A stretch of DNA of 64,000 nucleotides from Rhodovulum steppense. Its GTDB lineage: Bacteria > Pseudomonadota > Alphaproteobacteria > Rhodobacterales > Rhodobacteraceae. Where the stretch lies: positions 85,679 through 149,678 of the forward strand of contig NZ_SLVM01000009.1 of assembly GCF_004339675.1 (NCBI RefSeq). Reading direction: 5' to 3'. Positions 1 to 8,550 of this stretch are shown one piece after another. The notes under the pieces were generated by a model. That model did not search any database, was not told the DNA's origin, and saw only the letters and a list, made by a program, of their open reading frames with translations. The stretch's first letter is position 1, and each line of letters starts with the position of its first letter. The position numbers and the translations under genes are program-made.

Positions 1-1203
1 CTGCACCGGGCCGGACTGGTCGCGCAATTCCCAGTTGCGGTTGTCGATGGTGGCCACGGTGCCGGTGCGCATGATGCGTTTCAGCTCGAAGCCCTGAAGC
101 TGCGTGATCTCGGCCACCGCCTCTTCCATCGCGACCTGAATCTCGGCCAGTGCCGGGATGGGCACCCAGACCGGCAGATCGTCGTCCAGAACGTGATCCT
201 CGCGCAGATAGCCATGGGCCAGCACGAAATCGCCCAGACGCTGTGAATTCCTCAGTCCCGCGCAATGGCCGACCATGATCCAGGCATGCGGGCGCAGGAC
301 CGCGATATGGTCGGTAGCGGTCTTGGCGTTCGAGGGGCCGACGCCGATATTGACCAGCGTGATGCCCTGACCATCGGCGCGCTTGAGGTGATAGCTGGGC
401 ATCTGCGGCAGCTTGGCGGGCGTGGGCAGGGCGGCGTCGGGGGTGGCGATCAGCGCATTCCCGGGGCCCACCAGCGCGGTATAGCCCGAGGCCGGATCGG
501 CCAGCGCGGCGCGGGCGAAAGCCTCGAATTCCTCGACATAGAACTGGTAGTTCGTGAACAGGACGTGGTTCTGGAAATGCTCGGGCGCGGTGGCGGTGTA
601 ATGTTCGAGCCGCGCCAGCGAATAATCCACCCTCTGCGCGGTAAAGGGGGCCAGCGGGCGGGCAGCTCCCTCGGCCAGCGTCAGCGTGCCGTTCACGATG
701 TCGTCGTTCGTGGTGTTCAGATCGGGCACGTCGAACAGATCGCGCAGCGGATAGTCAAGAACGCCCTCTTGCGGGACGGACAGCCCGGTTTCGCCCGTCA
801 CCGCGAAATGCACCGGGATCGGCGTCTCTGACGGACCGATCACCACGGGCTGGCCGTGATTGGCGATCAACAGGCCGATCTGCTGGCGCAGGTAATTGGC
901 GAACAGGTCCGGCCGCGTGATCGTCGCGGCATAGGTTCCGGGCTCGGCGACATGGCCAAAGCTCAGGCGGCTGTCGACCTGGGCATGGGTCGCGGTTGAA
1001 AAGCGCACCTGCGGATAGACCGCGCGGAACCGTGCCCTCGGCGCCTGGCCCGCAAGGGTTTCGCGGAACCGCTCGCGCAGGAAACTGCGCGAGGTCTGGT
1101 AGATCCCGGCCAGACGCGCGACCGCCGCCCCGGCATCGGTGAACGCCTCCGCTCCGGGCAGTTCGGGGCCGACAAGCGGCAGTTCATCGACATGGTCCTG
1201 CAT
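1..1203 (-). CDS. amn: AMP nucleosidase, C-terminus outside the window
   Basis: Hydrolyses AMP to adenine and ribose 5-phosphate in the cytoplasm (family knowledge). The first 401 codons are visible. The reading frame begins MQDHVDELPLVGPELPG and runs to the window edge without a stop. Diagnostic segments are VGPGNALIATPDAALP, TLVNIGVGPSNAKTATDH, WIMVGHCAGLRNSQRLGDF and, at the edge, RIMRTGTVATIDNRNWEL, which match the catalytic nucleoside-phosphorylase-like half of Amn. E. coli Amn is 484 residues, so roughly 80 residues are missing here. It is divergent from the SDR gene. The family identification is secure; only the 3' end is unseen. Confidence 0.93.
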   Translation of the reverse strand, partial: MQDHVDELPLVGPELPGAEAFTDAGAAVARLAGIYQTSRSFLRERFRETLAGQAPRARFRAVYPQVRFSTATHAQVDSRLSFGHVAEPGTYAATITRPDLFANYLRQQIGLLIANHGQPVVIGPSETPIPVHFAVTGETGLSVPQEGVLDYPLRDLFDVPDLNTTNDDIVNGTLTLAEGAARPLAPFTAQRVDYSLARLEHYTATAPEHFQNHVLFTNYQFYVEEFEAFARAALADPASGYTALVGPGNALIATPDAALPTPAKLPQMPSYHLKRADGQGITLVNIGVGPSNAKTATDHIAVLRPHAWIMVGHCAGLRNSQRLGDFVLAHGYLREDHVLDDDLPVWVPIPALAEIQVAMEEAVAEITQLQGFELKRIMRTGTVATIDNRNWELRDQSGPVQ

Positions 1204-1314
1204 CTTTGTGGCGTCCCCGGGCTGTGCCGGGACAGGTTTCACGCTTTGGCCGCCCGGCGCAAGCCCTGCGCGCGCCCCCTTGCCGCGCGGCGCCGGGCGC
1301 GCGATGCTGGGGGC

Positions 1315-2169
1315 ATGACAGGAACGCTTCTTTCCATCGGGCATGGCTATTCCGCGCGTGAACTGGGCCGGGTGCTTGGCCCGGGCTGGCGCGTGATCGG
1401 CACCACCCGCAGCCCGGCGCGGGCGCACGAGCTGCGCGCCGAAGGTGTCGAGCCGGTGATCTGGCCCGGCGACGATCTGCGCCCGGCGCTGGCCGCGGCG
1501 ACCCATGTCTTGAGTTCCGTGCCGCCCGGGGCTGGTGGCGATCCGGTGGTGGCCGCGCTGGGCGAGGCGCTGCGCGCGGCCCGGCATCTGGTCTGGGTCG
1601 GCTATCTGTCCACAACGGGGGTCTATGGCGATCATCAGGGCGGCTGGGTCGACGAGACGACGGCGCTGACACCTGCGACGGGGCGCGGTGCGGCGCGGGT
1701 GGCGGCCGAGGCGGAATGGGCGGGGCTGGGCCTGCCGCTGCACATCTTCCGGCTGCCGGGTATCTATGGGCCGGGCCGCTCGGCGCTGGATCGGTTGCGC
1801 GACGGGACGGCGCGGCGGATCGTGAAACAGGGGCAGGTCTTTTCGCGCATCCATGTCGAGGATATCGCGCAGGTGCTGGCGGCCTCGATGGCGCGGCCGA
1901 ATCCCCGTGCAATCTACAATGTCGCCGATGACGAACCCGCGCCCGCGCAGGACGTGATCGCCTTTGGCGCGCAGATGCTGGGCCTGCCGCTGCCCCCCGA
2001 GATCCCGTTCGAGGCCGCCGATCTGGGCCCGATGGCCGCCAGTTTCTATTCGGAATCAAAGAGGGTGCGGAACGACCGGATCAAGACGGAACTCGGCATC
2101 CACCTGCGCCATCCCGATTACCGGGCGGGGCTGGCCGCGATCCTCGAAGGCGAGACCCGCGAAGGCTAG
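1315..2169 (+). CDS. Atypical SDR / NAD-dependent epimerase-like protein
   Basis: A 284-residue cytoplasmic Rossmann-fold protein. The N-terminus MTGTLLSIGHGYSARELG has the GxGxxA dinucleotide-binding turn of extended/atypical SDR proteins. A second block, YLSTTGVYGDHQGGWVDE, matches the active-site strand of NAD-dependent epimerases. The expected YxxxK lysine is a glutamine here (YGDHQ), so catalysis by the classical SDR triad is doubtful. IFRLPGIYGPGRSALDRL and FSRIHVEDIAQVL are typical of the family's C-terminal half. The start was chosen where the Rossmann strand begins; the longer upstream reading frame is low-complexity and belongs to the amn promoter side. Substrate unknown. Confidence 0.8.
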   Translation: MTGTLLSIGHGYSARELGRVLGPGWRVIGTTRSPARAHELRAEGVEPVIWPGDDLRPALAAATHVLSSVPPGAGGDPVVAALGEALRAARHLVWVGYLSTTGVYGDHQGGWVDETTALTPATGRGAARVAAEAEWAGLGLPLHIFRLPGIYGPGRSALDRLRDGTARRIVKQGQVFSRIHVEDIAQVLAASMARPNPRAIYNVADDEPAPAQDVIAFGAQMLGLPLPPEIPFEAADLGPMAASFYSESKRVRNDRIKTELGIHLRHPDYRAGLAAILEGETREG

Positions 2170-2200
2170 GGTCGGCCGCCTGCGCGACCGGCCCCGATGC

Positions 2201-3265
2201 TCAGATCCGTCCAGCCAGCAGCGGCAGGGTCATTTCGCCGGCATAGTCGCGCGCCTGGGCCAGGTAGGCGTCATAGCTTTCGCGCACCTTCGCGACATCG
2301 GCATGCGCCGCGGTCAGGTCGTCCTGAACCTCGGTCCAGGCGTTCCGCAGCGCGGCGATCACGTCTTCGGGGAAGGGCAGGAACTGCACGCCCTGCGCCT
2401 TGAGATCGGCCATGGCCCTGGCGTTGTAATAGTCGAACTGCGCCTGAACTTCGAGCGCTGCGGCATAAGCTGCCGTCTCGCAGATCGCCTGAAGGTCGGG
2501 GGACAGCTCGGCCCAGGCATCGGCGTTGAACACGATGGCCAGCCCCGCGCCCGGCTCGTTGAAGGCGGGCACGTAGCACAGGTTGGTCAGCTTTTGCAGA
2601 CCGAAGGCCTGATCCAGCATCGGCCCGACCCATTCGGCGGCGTCGATTGCGCCCGATTGCAGCGCCTGGAAGATCTCGGGCGGGGGCATCAGCACCGCGT
2701 TCACGCCAAGCTTGCGATAGATCTCGCCGCCCAGCCCCGCAATGCGCATGTTCATGCCGCGCAGGCTGTCGACGCTTTCGACGGGGCGCTTGAACCAGCC
2801 GCCGGACTGGGTGTTGGAATTGCCCGAATAGAAGGGCTTGAGATTGCGCTGGGCATAGATCTCGTCCCAGATCGCCTGCCCATCGCCCCAGCGCAGCCAG
2901 GCGAAATGCTCGGCCGAGGTCATCCCGAAGGGAACGCCGGTGAACCAGTGGATCGCCGGGTTCTTGCCCGCGGCATAATAGGTCGGGCCATGGCCCACCG
3001 GCGCGTTGCCCGCCTGAACTGCATCCTCGACCGCGAAGGCGGGCACCAGTTCGCCCGCGCCATGCACGGTGAAGGTGAGTCGGCCGTCCGACATCGCGGC
3101 GACCTTTTCGGCGAAGGTCACGACATTGGTGCCGACGGCGGGGGCGTTCTTGGGAAAGGCGGTGGGCAGGTTCCAGGTGATCTTGCCCTGCGCAACGGCC
3201 GGGGCGGCCAGCGTGCCAGCGGCGGCGACACCGGCGCCAGTGGTCAGGAAGGTTCTGCGGTCCAT
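2201..3265 (-). CDS. dctP: TRAP transporter substrate-binding protein (DctP family, TakP-like)
   Basis: Periplasmic binding protein of 354 residues that delivers its ligand to the adjacent DctQM permease. MDRRTFLTTGAGVAAAGTLA is a twin-arginine signal peptide, with cleavage probably after PAVAQG. HGAGELVPAFAVEDAVQAG, GGWFKRPVESVDSLRG, MRIAGLGGEIYRKLGV and GAIDAAEWVGP follow, segment by segment, the pattern of Rhodobacter TakP, a 2-oxoacid-binding TRAP protein (recalled, not searched). A 2-oxoacid ligand is therefore plausible but inferred. The start with GAGAGGA just upstream is preferred to a longer frame beginning 15 codons earlier. It is the last gene of the minus-strand set dctQ-dctM-dctP. 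Confidence 0.92.
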   Translation of the reverse strand: MDRRTFLTTGAGVAAAGTLAAPAVAQGKITWNLPTAFPKNAPAVGTNVVTFAEKVAAMSDGRLTFTVHGAGELVPAFAVEDAVQAGNAPVGHGPTYYAAGKNPAIHWFTGVPFGMTSAEHFAWLRWGDGQAIWDEIYAQRNLKPFYSGNSNTQSGGWFKRPVESVDSLRGMNMRIAGLGGEIYRKLGVNAVLMPPPEIFQALQSGAIDAAEWVGPMLDQAFGLQKLTNLCYVPAFNEPGAGLAIVFNADAWAELSPDLQAICETAAYAAALEVQAQFDYYNARAMADLKAQGVQFLPFPEDVIAALRNAWTEVQDDLTAAHADVAKVRESYDAYLAQARDYAGEMTLPLLAGRI

Positions 3266-3282
3266 GTCGGTCCTCTCGGGTC

Positions 3283-4827
3283 TCAGCGGAAAATCTGGTG
3301 CGGCAGCCATGTGGCAAGCCCGGGCCAGGCTATCAGAACCGCAAGGGCCGCAAGCTGCAACATGACAAAGGGGACAACGCCCCGATAGGTGTCGATCGTG
3401 GTGATGTCGCGCGGCGCGACCGAGCGGAAATAGAACAGGGCAAACCCGAAGGGCGGGGTCAGGAACGAGGTTTGCAGGTTCATCGCGATCAGGATGGCGA
3501 ACCAGATCGGCGAGATGTCGGTGCCCAGGATCGGCGGCCCCAGCAGGGGAACCACGATATAGATGATCTCGACCGCTTCCAGCAGGAACCCCAGAAGGAA
3601 GATCAGCACCATCACCAGCGCGATCGCGCCATAGGTGCCGCCGGGCAGGGCCGCCATCATCTCGGCCACCATCCGGTCGCCGCCGAAGCCGCGGAACACC
3701 AGCGCCAGAAGCGAGGCCGCGACCACGATGCCGAAGACCATGCCCGAGATGCGGATCGTCTCGGTCATCGCGCCTTGCAGAAGCCCCGCCGCCCAGAGCC
3801 GCAGCGCGCCCCAGAGCGTGCCCAGCCCGATCACCAGCGCGGCTGCCAATGCGGCCAGCGCCGCGGGGCTGCCCGCTGCTGCGCGGCCCATGCCGCCCAT
3901 GCCGATGCCCACCAGCGCCAGCGCCGCGAACCCGGCCCCAGCGATCAGCCAGCGGCCCGCGCGCCGCGGTTCGGCGGCATGGGCGGCCAGCAGCAGCGCA
4001 CCGACCGCGCCCAGCCCCGCGGCTTCGGTCGTGGTGGCGACACCCGCAAGAATCGAGCCCAGCACCGCAAGGATCAGCAGGACCGGCGGCAGGAAGGTGA
4101 ACAGCACCTCGGCCGCGGGCACGGGATCGCGCGGGGCGGGGGGTGCGGTCAGCGGCGCGGGTTTCAGCCGCAGTGCAACGTAAAGCGCGTAAAACGCCAC
4201 CAGCATCAACCCGGGGATCAGCGCGCCCGCGAATAGATCGCCGACCGAGACGGCATCAGGGGCGAAATTGCCCGCCCGTTGCTGCGCCTCTAGATAAACA
4301 TTGCCGATCTGGTCGCCCAGCAGCACCAGCACGATAGAGGGCGGGATTACCTGGCCCAGGGTTCCGGCGGCGCAGATCAGCCCCGCCGCAAGCCGCTTGT
4401 CCACGCCCGCCGCGCGCATCGCGGGCAGGCCGATCAGCACCAGCATCACCACGGTCGCCCCGATGATGCCGGTGGACGCCGCGATCAGCGCCGAAAAGGC
4501 CAGCACGCTGAGCGCCATGCCGCGCGACGATCCGCCGGTCAGCCGCGCCAGAACGCCCAGCATCCGCTCGGCCAGACGCGCGCGTTCCAGCAGCACGCCC
4601 ATCAGGATGAACAGGGGCACTGCCATCAACAGCCGGTTCGACATCACCCCCCAGACCCGCGCGGGATAGAAGTTCAGGAAGGAAAGGTCGAACACCCCGA
4701 ACGCCGCAGCGATCAGCGCCGTGACCAGCGGCACGCCCGCGATTGCCAGCATCGCCGGGATGCCGCTCAGGATACCCGCGAAAAGCCCAAGGCCCATCGC
4801 CAGCAGGAAGCCCTCGGCCCCGGTCAT
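3283..4827 (-). CDS. dctM: TRAP transporter large permease subunit (DctM)
   Basis: Twelve-helix-class membrane subunit of a Na+-driven TRAP transporter, 514 residues, longer than the usual ~430. Visible hallmarks are MAVPLFILMGVLLERA, GIIGATVVMLVLIGLPAM, AAGTLGQVIPPSIVLVLLGD and, near the end, MNLQTSFLTPPFGFALFYF. Between the two halves there is an extra hydrophobic Ala/Gly-rich stretch of about 100 residues (PRRAGRWLIAGAGFAALALV onward), as in the long DctM variants associated with TakP-type systems. Its start codon overlaps the dctQ stop by 4 bp (ATGA), which indicates translational coupling, and dctP follows 17 bp after its stop. Confidence 0.93.
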   Translation of the reverse strand: MTGAEGFLLAMGLGLFAGILSGIPAMLAIAGVPLVTALIAAAFGVFDLSFLNFYPARVWGVMSNRLLMAVPLFILMGVLLERARLAERMLGVLARLTGGSSRGMALSVLAFSALIAASTGIIGATVVMLVLIGLPAMRAAGVDKRLAAGLICAAGTLGQVIPPSIVLVLLGDQIGNVYLEAQQRAGNFAPDAVSVGDLFAGALIPGLMLVAFYALYVALRLKPAPLTAPPAPRDPVPAAEVLFTFLPPVLLILAVLGSILAGVATTTEAAGLGAVGALLLAAHAAEPRRAGRWLIAGAGFAALALVGIGMGGMGRAAAGSPAALAALAAALVIGLGTLWGALRLWAAGLLQGAMTETIRISGMVFGIVVAASLLALVFRGFGGDRMVAEMMAALPGGTYGAIALVMVLIFLLGFLLEAVEIIYIVVPLLGPPILGTDISPIWFAILIAMNLQTSFLTPPFGFALFYFRSVAPRDITTIDTYRGVVPFVMLQLAALAVLIAWPGLATWLPHQIFR

Positions 4828-5330
4828 TCGCTGACCCTCGGGGTCAGGAGCTGCGCGATGCCTTGCAGGATCATCATCGCCGCGGCGACCGGCAGCGCGG
4901 TCTTGACGAGGTAAAGCCCCGGCATGCCGCCGGTCTCGACCGAGCCTTCGCGGATCGACCAGGAATAGCCAAGCTCCGGCCAATAGGCGCGGATCATCAG
5001 GCCGAAGACGGGGATCAGGAACAGAACCAGCGCAATGGCATCGGCCGCGCGCAGATAGGCCGTGGGCAGGCGTTCCGAGATCGCCTCGACCCGGACATGC
5101 CCGTTGCGCGCGAGCGTCACCGGCAACGAGAACGCCACCAGCACCGCAAAGGCGTAACCCGCGGCATCCTGCAACTGGATGAAGCCCAGGCCGAAGCCGT
5201 AGCGCAGCACCACGATGGCCAGCACCGCGCCGGTCAGGAACAGACCCGCGCTGATGCACAGGGCCAGCGCGGCGCGGTCAAGCCAGCGGCAGAACGCCAG
5301 ATAAGCGGAAAGGGGGCGGGACAGTGTCAT
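4824..5330 (-). CDS. dctQ: TRAP transporter small permease subunit (DctQ)
   Basis: Four-helix inner-membrane subunit of 168 residues. Hydrophobic segments include LDRAALALCISAGLFLTGAV, AGYAFAVLVAFSLPVTLA, AIALVLFLIPVFGLMIRAYW and TALPVAAAMMILQGIAQL. The motif NGHVRVEAISERLP between helices 2 and 3 is the DctQ signature. The frame is open further upstream, but those residues are basic, non-hydrophobic and overlap the promoter region of the divergent oxidoreductase gene, so the MTLSRPLSAY start is preferred. First gene of the TRAP operon. Confidence 0.9.
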   Translation of the reverse strand: MTLSRPLSAYLAFCRWLDRAALALCISAGLFLTGAVLAIVVLRYGFGLGFIQLQDAAGYAFAVLVAFSLPVTLARNGHVRVEAISERLPTAYLRAADAIALVLFLIPVFGLMIRAYWPELGYSWSIREGSVETGGMPGLYLVKTALPVAAAMMILQGIAQLLTPRVSE

Positions 5331-5442
5331 CGGGCGGGCCTTGCCACAGCCTTGCGAAAAGGGCAATCGCGGCATGCGGCGAATGCCTCTGGCCCGTGGC
5401 GCCGGACGCGTTATGCTGCATCGCAGCAAGAAAGGGATCGCA

Positions 5443-7059
5443 ATGGCGGATCGGATCGTCGTTCTGGGGGGCGGCTTCGGCGGCATGTATGCGGCGCGGG
5501 CGCTGCGAAAGCGGCTGGGCAAGTCGGTGCGGGTCGAACTGATCAATGCCGACAACTATTTCGTCTTCCAGCCGCTTCTGCCCGAGGTCGGCGCGGGCTC
5601 GATCACGCCGGGCCATGCGGTTTCGCCGCTGCGGTTTCTGCTCAGGGGCGTGTTCGTGCGCAAGGCGCAGATCGACAGCGTGGATTTCGAACGCCGCATC
5701 GTCACCGTGTTCCAGGGCATCCAGCGCCGCCCGACCGAGCTGCGCTATGACCATCTCGTGATCGCGCTGGGGCAGGGGGTGGATCTGTCGCGCACCCCGG
5801 GGCTTGAGGAACATGCGCTCAAGATGAAGACGCTGGAGGATGCGCGACGCCTGCGCGAGCATGTGATCGAACAGCTTGAACATGCCCAGGTCAGCCAGGT
5901 GCCCGAAACCAAGCGCGGCGCGCTGACCTTCACCGTGATCGGCGGCGGCTTCTCTGGCGTCGAGACGGTGGGCGAGATGAAGGAACTGATCGACCGCTCG
6001 CTGAAATTCTATCCGCGCATCGACCCGTCGGAGGTGCGGGTGCAACTGGTCGAATTCGCCCCCCGCATCCTGAACGAGATGCCCGAGCGGCTGGCGCGCT
6101 ATGCCGCCGATCACCTGACCCGCCACGGGGTCGAACTGAAGCTTAACACCGGCGTCGCCTCGGCCACGGGCACCCAGCTTGTCACCACCACCGGCGAAGT
6201 GATCGACACCCGCACCATCGTCGCCACCATCGGTAATGCGCCCCTGCCGGTTGTCGCGCGCATGGGCCTGCCCAGCCAGCACGGCCGGATCGCGGTGGAC
6301 CGCGCGCTGCGCGTCAGGGGCCATCAGAATGTCTGGGCGCTGGGCGATTGCGCGCTGATCCCTCTGAAGGAGGGTGCCGAGGCCCGCGGCGATTTCGCGC
6401 CGCCCACCGCGCAGTTCGCCGTGCGCGAGGCCAAGCGCATCGCCCGGAACATCGCCGCCGCCGTCAGGGGCAAGCCGGTGCAGCCCTTTGCCTATCGCTC
6501 GCGCGGGTCGCTTGCCTCGCTCGGCGCGCATCGGGGTGTGGCCGAGGTCTTTGGGCTGCAACTGACCGGCTTTCCGGCCTGGGTGCTCTGGCGGTCCTAT
6601 TACCTGGCGCTGCTGCCGGGGATGGGTACGCGGATCAAGGTGATGGTGAACTGGACGCTGGACATGCTGGGCGCGCGCAGCGTCGTGCAGTTGCGCGCGC
6701 TGCCCCGCCCGCCGATGCGCTATGCGCATTTCCGCGAGGGCGATATCGTCTACGAGGCCGGGCACCGGTCTGACGGGTTCTATTCGGTGATCTCGGGCGC
6801 GGTCGAGATGGAGCGCAAGGATCCCGTCACCGGCGAGACGCATCTGCGCCGAATCGGCCCCGGCGGGCATTTCGGCGAGCGGCTGATCCTGGGCGCGACG
6901 CGGCGCAAGACCACCGTGCGCGCGGTCGAGGACACAAGGGTTCTGGTGCTGAACCGCGAGGAATTCCTGATGCTGGCCGAGGGTTTTCCCGCCTTCCGCG
7001 AATATTTCCGCCCCTATATGGAGGCCCGCGGCGCCGAATGGCCGCCCAAGGCGGGCTGA
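5443..7059 (+). CDS. Type II NADH dehydrogenase-like FAD oxidoreductase with C-terminal cyclic-nucleotide-binding domain
   Basis: 538 residues. The N-terminal ~400 are a NDH-2/pyridine nucleotide-disulphide oxidoreductase: IVVLGGGFGGMYAARAL binds FAD, FTVIGGGFSGVETVGEM is the second dinucleotide site, and VWALGDCALIPL is the FAD-contacting GD motif. NDH-2 enzymes oxidise NADH with quinone at the inner membrane without pumping protons. The last ~120 residues form a CRP-like cyclic-nucleotide-binding fold: FREGDIVYEAGHRSDGFYSV and a phosphate-binding cassette HFGERLILGATRRKTTVRA. No HTH follows, so a sensory or allosteric role is inferred. AAGGGA lies 7 bp before the ATG. The ligand and electron acceptor are not proven by sequence. 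Confidence 0.88.
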   Translation: MADRIVVLGGGFGGMYAARALRKRLGKSVRVELINADNYFVFQPLLPEVGAGSITPGHAVSPLRFLLRGVFVRKAQIDSVDFERRIVTVFQGIQRRPTELRYDHLVIALGQGVDLSRTPGLEEHALKMKTLEDARRLREHVIEQLEHAQVSQVPETKRGALTFTVIGGGFSGVETVGEMKELIDRSLKFYPRIDPSEVRVQLVEFAPRILNEMPERLARYAADHLTRHGVELKLNTGVASATGTQLVTTTGEVIDTRTIVATIGNAPLPVVARMGLPSQHGRIAVDRALRVRGHQNVWALGDCALIPLKEGAEARGDFAPPTAQFAVREAKRIARNIAAAVRGKPVQPFAYRSRGSLASLGAHRGVAEVFGLQLTGFPAWVLWRSYYLALLPGMGTRIKVMVNWTLDMLGARSVVQLRALPRPPMRYAHFREGDIVYEAGHRSDGFYSVISGAVEMERKDPVTGETHLRRIGPGGHFGERLILGATRRKTTVRAVEDTRVLVLNREEFLMLAEGFPAFREYFRPYMEARGAEWPPKAG

Positions 7060-7063
7060 GGTC

Positions 7064-7702
7064 TCAGAGCGCGGCGATCAGCCGGGCCGCGCTTTCCACG
7101 CCGTCGATCACCGGCACCGGAAGGCTTGCGCGCAGATGCCCGGTCAGCCGCGCCATGCCCGCGCAGCCCAGAACGACGGCGTCGATGCCATCCTCGGCCG
7201 CCGCGCGCGCGGCCTCGTCGGCGATGCGGGCAAAGGCGGCGTCGGGGTCATGTTCCAGGTCCAGCACCGGCACCTCGCTGGCGCGCACCCGGCCCAGATG
7301 CCCGCCAAGCCCCGAGCCGTGGATATTCGCCTCGATGATCGGGACCGAGACCGACAGCGTGGTGACGACCGAAAACCGCCAGCCGCGCAGCGCCGCGATG
7401 TGATAGGCCGCCTGCCCGATGCCGATGACCGGACAGCGCGCCAGCCGCCGCGCCTCGTCCAGACCGGTATCGTCGAAACAGGCGATCGCCACGCCCGCAG
7501 CACCCGCCCGATCCGCCTTTGCGACCAGGTCCAGCAGCGGCGGCACCGCGGCCGCGCCATCCTCGGGGCCCTGGATCGCGGCGGGTCCAAGGGTCGAGGT
7601 CCAGCCCTCGAACAGGGCGCCGGGTTGGGCGGCGCGGGCCATGGCCAGCACCTGGTCCGTCATCGCGGCGGTGGAATTGGGGTTGATGAAGACATAGGTC
7701 AT
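7064..7702 (-). CDS. Asp/Glu/hydantoin racemase family protein (possible allantoin racemase)
   Basis: 212 residues. The start MTYVFINPNSTAAMTDQVL carries the INPNST signature of hydantoin/allantoin racemases, and two cysteines sit in the expected context: AIACFDDTGLDEARRL and AVVLGCAGMARLTGHL. The family uses a two-cysteine mechanism to epimerise hydantoins or allantoin. Last gene in the minus-strand block behind an ABC transporter and a few kilobases from the urate/allantoin genes, so an allantoin or hydantoin substrate is a reasonable inference. A 12-nt palindrome spans its stop and that of the convergent oxidoreductase gene. Confidence 0.85.
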   Translation of the reverse strand: MTYVFINPNSTAAMTDQVLAMARAAQPGALFEGWTSTLGPAAIQGPEDGAAAVPPLLDLVAKADRAGAAGVAIACFDDTGLDEARRLARCPVIGIGQAAYHIAALRGWRFSVVTTLSVSVPIIEANIHGSGLGGHLGRVRASEVPVLDLEHDPDAAFARIADEAARAAAEDGIDAVVLGCAGMARLTGHLRASLPVPVIDGVESAARLIAAL

Positions 7703-7706
7703 CGGC

Positions 7707-8549
7707 CTAGACCATCCCCTTGCCCGCATCCGACCCGGCCCGCGCACGGCGGCGGTTCAGCGCCCAGACGGTCGCCAGAAAGACGCCGATGACAAGGAAG
7801 GAAAAGACGGTGGTCAGCGTTCCCAGCGCAAAGATCACCGGCGTCGTGACATTGGTGGTCATGCCGTAGATCTCCAGCGGCAGGGTGTTGCGGCTGCCCG
7901 CGGTCAGCAGCGTGCGGGCAAACTCGTCATAGGACAGCGTGAAGCCGAACAGCGCCACCCCGATCAGCGAGGGCGCGATGATCGGCAGCACGACATGGGC
8001 GATGGTCTGCCAGGGGCTGGCGCCCAGATCGCGGGCGGCTTCCTCGTAGGATTTGTCGAAGCGGTTGAAGACCGCGAACATTATCAGCAGGCCGAAGGGC
8101 AGCGTCCAGGTCAGTTGCGACCCGAAGCCGCTGGTCGACCAGTGAACGTCAAGCCCGGTCTGGTTGAAGATCAGCCCCACCCCCAGCGAGATCAGGATCG
8201 AGGGGATCACCAGCGCCGTGACGACAAGGTAGAACAGCACGCCCGAGCCTGCGAACCGCTTGCGAAAGGCCAGCCCGCCCATGACCGAGACGACCACGGT
8301 CGTCACCATCACCATCAGCCCCAGCGCGAATGACCGCCGGAAGCTGCCCCAGATATCGCCCACCGCCTGTTGCTGGAACAGGTCGTGGAACCAGTGCAGC
8401 GACACGCCCCGCATCGGGAAGGTCAGCCCGCCCGTGGGCCCCTGAAAGGACAGGATCGCGATGGTCAGGGTGGGGCCGTAAAGGAACAGCAGGAACAGCC
8501 CGAAAAAGGCAGCCAGCGGATAGAAGGAACGGGGGCGGCGGCGGTCCAT
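7707..8549 (-). CDS. ABC transporter permease, PotC-like
   Basis: Second inner-membrane permease of a spermidine/putrescine-type (PotABCD-like) importer, 280 residues. After a short basic N-terminus (MDRRRPRSFYPLAAFFGLFL) there are about six membrane segments. The EAA loop that docks on the ATPase is visible as EEAARDLGASPWQTIAHVVL. The ATG is 1 bp past the stop of the first permease gene, and AAGGAG is placed 8 nt upstream, which decides this start over one nine codons earlier. The substrate is not polyamine by necessity; the racemase neighbour suggests a ureide or hydantoin. Confidence 0.9.
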   Translation of the reverse strand: MDRRRPRSFYPLAAFFGLFLLFLYGPTLTIAILSFQGPTGGLTFPMRGVSLHWFHDLFQQQAVGDIWGSFRRSFALGLMVMVTTVVVSVMGGLAFRKRFAGSGVLFYLVVTALVIPSILISLGVGLIFNQTGLDVHWSTSGFGSQLTWTLPFGLLIMFAVFNRFDKSYEEAARDLGASPWQTIAHVVLPIIAPSLIGVALFGFTLSYDEFARTLLTAGSRNTLPLEIYGMTTNVTTPVIFALGTLTTVFSFLVIGVFLATVWALNRRRARAGSDAGKGMV

Positions 8550-8550
8550 G

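Noticed and set aside
7056..7067. Palindrome CTGAGGTCTCAG spanning two convergent stop codons
   Set aside because: Too short (5-bp arms) to be a terminator; likely a by-product of two TGA stops facing each other.
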